From JBEIVB01 sp040374085 (GTDB lineage Bacteria > Bacteroidota > Bacteroidia > UBA4408): a DNA stretch of 30,871 bases. Within the stretch, counting starts at the first letter, position 1; the number at the start of each line of letters is the position of its first letter. The DNA is taken from assembly GCA_040374085.1 (NCBI GenBank), contig JBEIVB010000021.1, positions 1-30,871 of the forward strand. Reading direction: 5' to 3'. A program made the position numbers and the translations under genes. Of this stretch, positions 7,169-15,016 are shown piece by piece. The notes under the pieces were generated by a model. The model did not search any database and was not told where the DNA came from. It was given only the letters and a program-made list of their open reading frames with translations.

Positions 7169-9553
7169 TTAAATGATTTCCAAACGGGCAAACCGCAGCA
7201 AAAGTGGTTTAATGCCCACCGATGCAAACCGAATGTTCGCTTTCTCATTCGGCGGATCGCCTTCCAGGCTTAAAACCTCACCCTCACCAAATTTCTCGTG
7301 ACGAACTCGCTGTCCGGCAATAAGAGTTATCTGATGACCCGATGAAGCACTTGAAGAACCGGGAACCACTTTTTTTAATCCTGGCTTCAGCTGTGTGGGC
7401 TTAGGAGCAGGTGGCTCAGCTTTCCGAGAAAATGCATTGGGCGCCGTACCGGTCTTCCGCACCAAAGGACGCTGCTCTCCATAACCGGATGTTTGCCGGG
7501 GCAACGATCCCAAACCCGAAGGTGAAGAAAAGTTTAAAAGGTCACGGTTAATCTCCTGAATGAAGCGACTGGGCTCGCTGTACAACAACTGCCCAAATTT
7601 ATAACGACTTTGAGAGTAGCTCAAGGTCAAACTCCGCTCAGCACGTGTAACGGCTACATAAAACAATCGGCGCTCCTCCTCCAAATCCTTACGGTCGGAA
7701 AGCGCCATTTGAGAGGGGAAGAGGTTCTCCTCCAAACCAACCACAAATACATAAGGAAACTCCAAGCCTTTCGCAGCATGCACCGTCATCATCACCACTT
7801 TATCGTTTTCGCCCGGCTTGTCCTCCTCCTCCTCCGCATCGGTTAGCAAGGCAATGTCCTCCATAAACTGATCCAAATGCCGAGGAGCATCCTCAGCAGG
7901 AGCGAATACCTGCCCGGGCTCTGCATCAAACAAAGCATCGGGAGGACTGATGGGTACATTTTTGTGATCCACAAAGTCTTTTATGCCGTTCAACAATTCT
8001 TGAATGTTGTCGTAACGACCAACGCCCTCCACGCTTTTGTCTTGAAACAAATCTTTCAGGATTCCCGTACTCACCGCAATCCGATTGGCCAGAGTAAACG
8101 CATCTACCCGTTTCAGCTCTACCTGAAAACTGCGAATGAGGGTAGTGAAGTCATCTAAGCGTTGCCTTGCCGATGCCTGTAACCCTTCAACCGGATTTCC
8201 GGAGGTAAGTGCACTCCATATACTGGTTCCAGACTCGGCTGCCGTTAGCACCAAACGGTCAAGGGTGGTGGCGCCAATGCCCCGCGCCGGATAGTTGATG
8301 ATCCGCTTCAAGGCCTCTTCGTCGTTCGGATTGATAACCATTCTGAAGTAGGCAAGAAGGTCTTTTATTTCTTTTCGCTTATAAAAAGACAGTCCGCCGT
8401 AGATTCGGTAAGGGATGCCCATTTTGCGCAGCGCCTCCTCCATGGCCCTGCTTTGGGCATTGGTTCGATACAGGATGGCAAAGTCGCGGTTGGCAACCTG
8501 GTGGTTCATCTTGTGCTCAAAAATGGTCTGGGCCACCTGCCACCCTTCCTCGTTCTCGGTTAAACTTTTAAGGATTTTGATGCTGTCGCCGGATGGGTTT
8601 TCCGTCCAGACTTCCTTTTTTATTTGCTCTTTGTTGTTGGCAATCACCTGGTTGGCTGCAGCTACGATAACCTGGGTAGAACGATAGTTCTGCTCCAGTT
8701 TATAGGTTTGCAACTGAGGATAATCGCGCTTAAAATTTAGAATGTTGTCGATGTTGGCTCCCCGAAACGCATAAATGCTTTGTGCATCGTCGCCTACAAC
8801 ACAAATGTTTTCGTATGCGGCAGCCAGCTTCTTTACAATGAGGTACTGCGATATGTTGGTATCTTGATACTCATCTACCAAGATGTACCGAAATTTATGC
8901 TGGTACTTGTTCAGCACTTCCGGAAAATCGCGCAACAACACGTTCATCTGATACAGCAGATCATCGAAGTCCATAGCCCCCGCCTGAAAGCAGCGCTTTT
9001 GATAAAGCTCATAGATTAGGCCCATCTTGGGTCTCATGGACGCGTTATCGTCTGCTTGAATGGTAGCGTCGCGTTGATAGGCTTGCCAGGATATGAGGTT
9101 GTTTTTACAAGAAGAGATGCGGTTTAAAACCATCCCGGGCTTGTATATTTTATCATCCAAATTCTGTCCTCGAATGATGGTTTTTATAAGGCTTTTCGAA
9201 TCGTCGCTATCGTAAATGGTGAAGTTTGACGGATAGCCTAATTTTTCGGCTTCCACCCTTAGGATTTTGGCAAACACGCTGTGGAAGGTGCCCATCCAAA
9301 GGTTGCGCGCTTCCGTTGTGCCCACCAATTGGGCAATGCGTTCCTTCATCTCCCGCGCGGCCTTGTTGGTAAAGGTCAAGGCCAATATTTGAAAGGCATC
9401 TACCCCTTTCGAAAGCAGGTTGGCCATGCGGTAGGTAAGCACCCGTGTTTTGCCCGAACCGGCTCCTGCAATGATCATTACAGGGCCTTGAAGGGCTTCC
9501 GCAGCCTGGCGCTGTACCGGGTTTAACTCGTCGAGAAAGGTTGGTGAGGTCAT
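7169..9553 (-). CDS. UvrD/PcrA-type SF1A DNA helicase
   Basis: This 794-aa ATP-dependent 3'-5' helicase acts in nucleotide-excision and mismatch repair or in clearing stalled forks. Visible motifs are the Q-region LNPVQRQAAEA, motif I AGAGSGKT (residues 29-36), motif Ia LTFTNKAAREMKERI, motif II DEYQDTN (about 226-232), motif III VVGDDAQSIYAFRGA, motif IV YRSTQ, motif V VMMTVHAAKGLEFPYVFVVG and motif VI RRLFYVAVTRAE. The C-terminus ends in a Tudor-like segment (GQRVRHEKFGEGEVLSLEG) typical of PcrA, which docks on RNA polymerase. Length exceeds PcrA of Bacillus (about 740 aa) slightly. The gene starts at ATG 9553, 13 nt after an exact -7 box, and is divergent from the methyltransferase gene. 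Confidence 0.95.
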   Translation of the reverse strand: MTSPTFLDELNPVQRQAAEALQGPVMIIAGAGSGKTRVLTYRMANLLSKGVDAFQILALTFTNKAAREMKERIAQLVGTTEARNLWMGTFHSVFAKILRVEAEKLGYPSNFTIYDSDDSKSLIKTIIRGQNLDDKIYKPGMVLNRISSCKNNLISWQAYQRDATIQADDNASMRPKMGLIYELYQKRCFQAGAMDFDDLLYQMNVLLRDFPEVLNKYQHKFRYILVDEYQDTNISQYLIVKKLAAAYENICVVGDDAQSIYAFRGANIDNILNFKRDYPQLQTYKLEQNYRSTQVIVAAANQVIANNKEQIKKEVWTENPSGDSIKILKSLTENEEGWQVAQTIFEHKMNHQVANRDFAILYRTNAQSRAMEEALRKMGIPYRIYGGLSFYKRKEIKDLLAYFRMVINPNDEEALKRIINYPARGIGATTLDRLVLTAAESGTSIWSALTSGNPVEGLQASARQRLDDFTTLIRSFQVELKRVDAFTLANRIAVSTGILKDLFQDKSVEGVGRYDNIQELLNGIKDFVDHKNVPISPPDALFDAEPGQVFAPAEDAPRHLDQFMEDIALLTDAEEEEDKPGENDKVVMMTVHAAKGLEFPYVFVVGLEENLFPSQMALSDRKDLEEERRLFYVAVTRAERSLTLSYSQSRYKFGQLLYSEPSRFIQEINRDLLNFSSPSGLGSLPRQTSGYGEQRPLVRKTGTAPNAFSRKAEPPAPKPTQLKPGLKKVVPGSSSASSGHQITLIAGQRVRHEKFGEGEVLSLEGDPPNEKANIRFASVGIKPLLLRFARLEII

Positions 9554-9566
9554 GTATCGAATCGCT

Positions 9567-9574
9567 CAAAGATA
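9567..9574 (-). promoter_or_regulatory. -7 promoter box of the uvrD/pcrA gene
   Basis: TATCTTTG on the minus strand is an exact TAnnTTTG. It leaves 13 nt to the helicase ATG at 9553, so the expected 5' UTR is roughly 6-9 nt. No TTTG is evident about 20 nt upstream. The same octamer serves the divergent methyltransferase gene. Confidence 0.6.
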
Positions 9575-9654
9575 ACACTCAGCTCCCGGTTCTTTCCTCT
9601 TTTCCGCTCTTCCTTTTTACACCTTTTTTCATGCATGCAACCACGACGGTTCTG

Positions 9655-9662
9655 TATCTTTG
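9655..9662 (+). promoter_or_regulatory. -7 promoter box overlapping the methyltransferase start
   Basis: TATCTTTG exactly matches TAnnTTTG. Only 3 nt separate it from the ATG at 9666, so transcription should begin at or within the start codon if the box is used in the usual way. No clear TTTG is found about 20 nt upstream. Confidence 0.5.
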
Positions 9663-9665
9663 AGC

Positions 9666-10205
9666 ATGCGCAAAAGAAGCCTTCAAGAGATTGAGCATGA
9701 GCATGCAAACAACCCGGTAACGGGCCTGTTCCCAGTGGTGCTTATTCTCGATAATCTAAGGAGTTTGCACAATGTAGGGTCTGTTTTTCGTACCGCCGAA
9801 GCGATGGGGGTTAAGGAACTTTACTTGTGCGGCTTCACCGGACGCCCACCCCAACGCGATCTCCATAAAGCTGCTCTCGGTGCTGAGTTTCGTCTCTCCT
9901 GGAAGGAGTTTCCATCTACGTTGGAAGCCGTCCGCCATGCATGGGAACATGGGTATCGGGTGGTGGCACTTGAACAAACACACGATAGTACCCCCCTGCA
10001 AGCATTTGCCTGGAACGGCGAGCCCCTTGCACTGGTACTCGGAAACGAGGTGCACGGGGTTGACGACGAAGCACTCGAAGTAGTTTCAGAAGCGATTGAA
10101 ATACCCCAGTGGGGAACAAAACATTCGTTTAATGTTGTGGTAAGCGTCGGTATCGTATTGTGGCACCTGCGCTGGGCACTTAATTTTTCCAGTCATGGCA
10201 GCTGA
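9666..10205 (+). CDS. SpoU-family (TrmH-like) RNA 2'-O-methyltransferase
   Basis: This 179-aa SPOUT-fold enzyme uses S-adenosylmethionine to methylate a ribose in tRNA or rRNA. All three trefoil-knot motifs are visible: motif 1 LDNLRSLHNVGSVFRTAEA (residues 28-46, with catalytic Arg 42), motif 2 LVLGNEVHGV (123-132) and motif 3 IPQWGTKHSFNVVVSVGI (146-163). There is no long N-terminal RNA-binding extension; the length is typical of the short Bacteroidota members. ATG 9666 is preferred to an in-frame TTG at 9660, since relatives begin with a similar MRK-type N-terminus. It overlaps copA by 11 nt, which implies translational coupling. The target nucleotide is unknown. Confidence 0.9.
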   Translation: MRKRSLQEIEHEHANNPVTGLFPVVLILDNLRSLHNVGSVFRTAEAMGVKELYLCGFTGRPPQRDLHKAALGAEFRLSWKEFPSTLEAVRHAWEHGYRVVALEQTHDSTPLQAFAWNGEPLALVLGNEVHGVDDEALEVVSEAIEIPQWGTKHSFNVVVSVGIVLWHLRWALNFSSHGS

Positions 10206-12294
10206 AACTCGAAAGGTGGTTTGGCAGGTAGAGGGCATGACGTGCATGGATTGTGCCAACACCATTCAACATTACCTTAAAAAAGACCATGGTCTTCTGG
10301 CCCGCGTGGATTACCTGCAGGGTCAGGTCCAGTTCGAGTGGCCAACGTCTGAATCGCTCGAACCGCTCGAAGAAGGAATCAACGGCCTCGGCTATCACGT
10401 GGTTAACGATAAACGGTTGAGCAGACTCCCCTGGTACAAGAAGACGCCATGGGCCTTAGGTGTTTCCATCGCATTAACCTTGCCTTTTTTTCTAGAACAT
10501 CTGGGTGTGCCCATGCATGGGTTGCACCATCCTGTTGTGGCTCTCGGATTTGCCTCTCCTGTATTATTGCTGGGCAGCCTTCGCTTTGGGAAAGGTGCCC
10601 TTACATCGATGCGCATGGGCAAGCCCAATATGGATGTGCTCATCCTCACCGGCGCCTGGGCAGCATTCCTCTACAGCGCGTATTTGATGATGCAAGGACA
10701 ACATCATCTGTACTTTGAAACCGCTGCTTCTATCATCACGTTTGTATTATTGGGTAATTTTATAGAGGAGCGTGCTCTTCACAAAACCGGCGATGCCCTA
10801 AAGGCCCTTGCCGCCGAAATGCCGGCAACCGGAAACCGCATCTCTCTGCAGTTCGGTAAACGGGTGGTGGAGACTCTTCCTGTGCACGACCTCCGGGTGG
10901 GCGACCTGCTGTTGATTCGACTCGGCGAAACTGTACCAACCGATGGAGAGGTAGTGGAAGGAGTTGCAGAACTTAACGAGCAGGCCATCACCGGCGAATC
11001 GCTGCCGGTGGCCAAGCAGCCCGGCGATGCGGTAATGGCCGGAACCCGCTTAGTGGCCGGAAGCCTAACCATGCGCATGACCACCGCCGGCCCCAACAGT
11101 ACGCTCAACCGCATTCTGATGCTGGTGCGCGAAGCATTGCACAAAAAACCAGCCATTCAGAACCTAGCCGATCGCATCAGCGGCCGATTCGTTTGGCTTG
11201 TGCTTGGCCTAACCCTACTCAGCATTCCAATCAATCTATGGCTTACCGCGAATTGGGAGGATACCCTATTAAGAGCAGTGGCCATTTTGGTGGTATCCTG
11301 CCCTTGTGCTATGGGTCTTGCCACACCAACCGCTGTAACAGTGGGCTTGGGGGCCGCTACTCGCCAAGGTGTGTTGGTGCGCGGTGCCGATACGCTCGAA
11401 CGTTTGGCCCAAACCCGGTTTATGCTCTTCGATAAAACCGGAACGCTTACCAGCGGACAGTTTCATTTGGAACATGCTTCTTTGGTTGATGCGTCTGAAG
11501 ATTGGCAAGAAGGGTTGGCATATATGGCACAACAGTCTACACACCCGCTTTCCATGTCTCTGGCAAGGGCGCTAACACCTCATGCAAACGGTCGTTTTCA
11601 ATGGGTTAAAGAACACCCGGGTGTGGGTATGGAAGCCATCGATGAGCAAAACCGCATCTGGTGGCTGAAAGGGGCACAAAACCAAAGCGGCAGCGGCAAA
11701 GAAATGGAACTCTCGGTGGATGGGAAAGTTCGGTGGAACGCCCGTTTGGTGGATACGCCAAGAGAAGGTATAAGGGAAATGTTGCAAAATCTTATTGCCC
11801 TCGACATTCAACCTGTTCTGGTTTCCGGTGACAAGCATCAACAGGTGGAGGCCTTCTCCAAAGGGCTCCCTTGGTTTGCAGTATGGTCGGATCTCAAACC
11901 CGAAGAGAAACGATCCAAACTGCTTGCCCTTCAAGAGGAGGGTATTGTGGTAATGGTTGGCGATGGCATAAACGATGCACCCGCCCTCGCTCAAGCCGAT
12001 GTGGGCATCTCACTCGAAGGTGCAAACGGTGCCGCAAAAGAAACAGCCCAAGTAGTGATGCTCAATCCCGACCAGCTCAACGCCATCCCCAAGTTGATTG
12101 CACTCTCCAAAGAAACAATTCGAACCATAAAGCAAAATTTATATTGGGCGTTCTCATATAACCTTATTGCAATTCCGGTTGCTGCACTGGGCGGACTCAG
12201 TCCCATGATTGCAGCCCTATCCATGGCCACATCCGATTTGGTGGTGATTGGAAACGCCTTGCTGCTGGCGAATAAAATAAAACGAAAGCGTTAA
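10195..12294 (+). CDS. copA: Cu(+)-exporting P-type ATPase
   Basis: This 699-aa inner-membrane pump expels monovalent copper. Residues 8-70 form one HMA metal-binding domain with GMTCMDC (Cys 17 and 20). Eight transmembrane helices are expected. The actuator loop has TGES (near residue 266) and the metal-site helix carries CPC (369-371). Then come DKTGT (phosphorylated Asp 413), the STHPL nucleotide-binding motif, GDGINDAP (near 590), and late helices with YN (WAFSYNLIAIP) and MATS, in keeping with the Cu(+) class. Its ATG lies inside the end of the methyltransferase gene in another frame. No CsoR-, CueR- or CopZ-like gene sits next to it, so control is not visible here. Its stop codon overlaps that of the convergent wzi-like gene. 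Confidence 0.93.
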   Translation: MAAETRKVVWQVEGMTCMDCANTIQHYLKKDHGLLARVDYLQGQVQFEWPTSESLEPLEEGINGLGYHVVNDKRLSRLPWYKKTPWALGVSIALTLPFFLEHLGVPMHGLHHPVVALGFASPVLLLGSLRFGKGALTSMRMGKPNMDVLILTGAWAAFLYSAYLMMQGQHHLYFETAASIITFVLLGNFIEERALHKTGDALKALAAEMPATGNRISLQFGKRVVETLPVHDLRVGDLLLIRLGETVPTDGEVVEGVAELNEQAITGESLPVAKQPGDAVMAGTRLVAGSLTMRMTTAGPNSTLNRILMLVREALHKKPAIQNLADRISGRFVWLVLGLTLLSIPINLWLTANWEDTLLRAVAILVVSCPCAMGLATPTAVTVGLGAATRQGVLVRGADTLERLAQTRFMLFDKTGTLTSGQFHLEHASLVDASEDWQEGLAYMAQQSTHPLSMSLARALTPHANGRFQWVKEHPGVGMEAIDEQNRIWWLKGAQNQSGSGKEMELSVDGKVRWNARLVDTPREGIREMLQNLIALDIQPVLVSGDKHQQVEAFSKGLPWFAVWSDLKPEEKRSKLLALQEEGIVVMVGDGINDAPALAQADVGISLEGANGAAKETAQVVMLNPDQLNAIPKLIALSKETIRTIKQNLYWAFSYNLIAIPVAALGGLSPMIAALSMATSDLVVIGNALLLANKIKRKR

Positions 12295-13880
12295 AAGAAA
12301 CGCTCTCCCTGCCACAATAAGGTACGCAACCCAAACACCATCCAAAAATCCCGCTTGGTAAACGTTGCAGAAGTTTCGAGCCGAGCTGTGAGACCGCCAA
12401 AAAGAGAAAGCCTACTCTCTGAACTCAACAGAAGGTAGCCGCGGACATCTGCAAGCCACAAGTTGGTGTTTAGGCCCTGGCCTACGAAGTTGCCATACTC
12501 ATTTGGACGAATAAAATAGGGTTGGAAGATGTTCTGGCCCCAGCTTTTTCCGGGCGTGTCTAGACCTACATTTATCTGCTGCAAAGTGCCAATCACGGTA
12601 ATTCCGCTCTTGTTGGGCTTATACCACATGCGCATCAACAATTCCGAAAAGTTCGCACCTATAGGATGGGCAAGACTTTGGTTGTAGTGCCCGTAATTTT
12701 GGTTTCCATTTTTGTGGTAATAGGTATAGGGCCTCACCCAGTTGTATTCGATTTGTAGGCTAAACTCTTTTCGGCCAAATAGGTTATTCTGCTTAACGCC
12801 CAGTTGAAAGGCCTGCTTGTTTTCTACCCAACCTCTTCCAGATCGAATCTCAGCAAGCAAGAACTCGTCCAGCATTACCTGACCGTAGATTCGTGTGTGC
12901 TTTCCCACAGAGTAACCAACGTAAGCCCCAAGCAGTGAGTTATCGGGTGAGCCTACAGAATATTCTACGGGACGAAAAAACAACACAGGATTTAGATAAT
13001 TGACATCGAAACCGATTCCTCTACCCCCGTTTTGATTTCGGTTCTGGAATACAATGGCTTCAAAAATGCCCACCGTAAGCCGCTTGTTTACTTGCCAGCT
13101 CAAATGGTGAATAGAGGCGTATTTGGTACCAAAAAGAGCGGGGTCACCTCCAGCCCCACGAATGTCCTGCAGCAAGCAAAACATACTTTGGTAATTCACT
13201 TTCCAAACCCTGGTCATAATGCGGAAGAACCGCATGGGGGCTGCATTATCGGAGAGCAGCAGAGAGCGTTGGCCCTCACCAATAAAGGTACTTCCGCGGC
13301 CGGCCGAAAAGGAGAAAAAACGATTGGGTGCCCAGGTAAGCAAATACTGAAAGGATTGTCCACTCCATCCTTTTCCGTTGGCAGTGGCAATACCACGGCC
13401 CTGCAAAATTCCCCAACGTTTGGAAATGCTGTCTTGATAAGTGGGAAGTTGCACTTGTTGCTGCTCCCATGCGCCTTCGAAAAAGAACCTGTTCCTCCAA
13501 TGAGCCTGTAGCATACCGCCATAGGCAAGGGTATGGGTGGGACTCGATCTGCGCAGGTCGTAACCGAATTCAGCACCTCCCAGCGGAGATAGGGTGATTC
13601 CCCAGCGCCGTTCTGCAGGCCCAATGCGCCACTGCACCAACCGAATCCATTGCTCCCGCATCACCGTTTTTGGAGGTAGAATTTGATGGGCATTTGTAAC
13701 GTCCGGATTGGGCAATGTTTTTTGAAGGGAATCGGGCACCCGAAAATCGGCGGGTACCACCCAAGGAGACGTGGCACAGGCAGAACGCATGGAGTCAACA
13801 GGATGAACCTGGGCCCTACACGGATAAGCCAGCAACCACACAACCAAGCTCAGGCAAATTACCCTGCTCAATAAAGCCAT
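12291..13880 (-). CDS. Wzi/RemB-type outer-membrane protein
   Basis: This 529-aa protein has an N-terminal signal peptide (MALLSRVICLSLVVWLLAYPC, cleaved near RAQ). The body is rich in alternating aromatic/polar beta-strand segments and ends in Phe (GERFF), as expected of an outer-membrane barrel. The stretch with FIGEGQRSLLLSDNAAP (near residue 205) is the hallmark of the Wzi capsule-assembly family, to which the gliding-motility-associated RemB of flavobacteria belongs. It follows the WecA-like gene with a 13-nt overlap, which supports a role in surface polysaccharide attachment or in gliding. Which of the two is undecided. Its TAA stop and the convergent copA stop share the palindrome TTAA at 12291-12294, leaving no room for a terminator between them. 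Confidence 0.8.
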   Translation of the reverse strand: MALLSRVICLSLVVWLLAYPCRAQVHPVDSMRSACATSPWVVPADFRVPDSLQKTLPNPDVTNAHQILPPKTVMREQWIRLVQWRIGPAERRWGITLSPLGGAEFGYDLRRSSPTHTLAYGGMLQAHWRNRFFFEGAWEQQQVQLPTYQDSISKRWGILQGRGIATANGKGWSGQSFQYLLTWAPNRFFSFSAGRGSTFIGEGQRSLLLSDNAAPMRFFRIMTRVWKVNYQSMFCLLQDIRGAGGDPALFGTKYASIHHLSWQVNKRLTVGIFEAIVFQNRNQNGGRGIGFDVNYLNPVLFFRPVEYSVGSPDNSLLGAYVGYSVGKHTRIYGQVMLDEFLLAEIRSGRGWVENKQAFQLGVKQNNLFGRKEFSLQIEYNWVRPYTYYHKNGNQNYGHYNQSLAHPIGANFSELLMRMWYKPNKSGITVIGTLQQINVGLDTPGKSWGQNIFQPYFIRPNEYGNFVGQGLNTNLWLADVRGYLLLSSESRLSLFGGLTARLETSATFTKRDFWMVFGLRTLLWQGERFF

Positions 13881-14920
13881 TGCCTTGTCTTATAATAATA
13901 CGGTATTTGAAATCCCAGTAATGGAGCCCCAATTGCCACAAATAACGATCGGCTTGGCCCCCAATTCATAGTAACCACAGCAGAAATAACAGATATCATC
14001 GTAATGCCATAGATGATTAATACTGTTTGTCTATGGCTGAACCCGGCATCTAGGAGGCGATGGTGCACATGATTCCGATCGGCAGAAAACGGCGAACGCC
14101 CACGAAATATTCGGTACAGGAAAATGCGTAAGGTGTCGGTCAATGGATAGAAAAGAAGGGATACCACCAAGCTCGGCTTGGAAATCAAATCCAAGGGTTT
14201 TACAAGATAAAAACTGTTGGGATACTCAATCAATCGAATCGCCAGATACGACATAATCAATCCAATGGTAAGCGAACCGGAATCCCCCATAAAAATTCGA
14301 GCCGGTGAGAAATTATAGCCCAAAAATCCTGCAAGGGATCCGGCCAAGGAGAAGCACAAACAACTTTCTACAGAATTTCCGGCAAGCAAAAACCAAATGC
14401 CAAAAAACAAAGCCCCAATGAATCCAACACCCCCAGAGAGTCCATCAACCCCATCAATCAGGTTAAAGGCATTGATTACCACAATGAAAGTGAACAGAGA
14501 AAGTGAAATCGAAAACCAGTATGGGATTTCATAAACATGAAAGACGCCGTGAAGACTTTTTAAGCGAACATCTGCAAGAACAACCATGATGGCCGAAACC
14601 AAAATTTGTGCTGCTAATTTTTTTAGTGGATCGGTACCGATGATGTCATCCTTTATTCCAACGAAAAAAAGGATGAGGATGCTTCCGGTAAGGTAGTTCA
14701 AAGTATCCAAGTAAGGCGATGGATAGCACAGGGTGAAACCCAATAAGGTTCCAGCAAAAATCATGATGCCACCAATGGTTGGTATCTCCCCTCTGTGTAT
14801 TTTTCTCTCTTGGTCCGGTTTGTCTATGAGGCCTTTGAGTTCGGCTACTTTAATCAAAGACGGGGTAAAAAACACCACCACCAAGAAGGAAACTACAAAG
14901 GCAATAAAGTCCAACTCCAT
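13868..14920 (-). CDS. WecA/TagO/MraY-family glycosyl-1-phosphate transferase
   Basis: This 350-aa polytopic membrane enzyme transfers a sugar 1-phosphate (usually GlcNAc-1-P) from a UDP-sugar to undecaprenyl phosphate, starting a surface polymer. Visible motifs are DKPDQERKIHRGEIPTIGG (about residues 37-55), the metal-binding NLIDGVDGLSGG (about 153-164), FMGDSGS, and the cytoplasmic HVHHRLLDAG (about 284-293). These fit WecA/TagO better than MraY, because the His-rich loop is the HxHHR type. The gene follows infB after 96 bp and overlaps the start of the Wzi-like gene by 13 nt. It may be read from the rimP-nusA-infB transcript or from an unseen promoter in that gap. The exact sugar is not readable. 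Confidence 0.88.
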   Translation of the reverse strand: MELDFIAFVVSFLVVVFFTPSLIKVAELKGLIDKPDQERKIHRGEIPTIGGIMIFAGTLLGFTLCYPSPYLDTLNYLTGSILILFFVGIKDDIIGTDPLKKLAAQILVSAIMVVLADVRLKSLHGVFHVYEIPYWFSISLSLFTFIVVINAFNLIDGVDGLSGGVGFIGALFFGIWFLLAGNSVESCLCFSLAGSLAGFLGYNFSPARIFMGDSGSLTIGLIMSYLAIRLIEYPNSFYLVKPLDLISKPSLVVSLLFYPLTDTLRIFLYRIFRGRSPFSADRNHVHHRLLDAGFSHRQTVLIIYGITMISVISAVVTMNWGPSRSLFVAIGAPLLGFQIPYYYKTRQWLY

Positions 14921-15016
14921 AATACCGATGCTATTCGTTTACAAGTAGACATGCCCAATGCATTAGACCTTGGTTGGGTGTAAGGGAACAGGGCAAAGAG
15001 AAACAGAGAATTGTCG

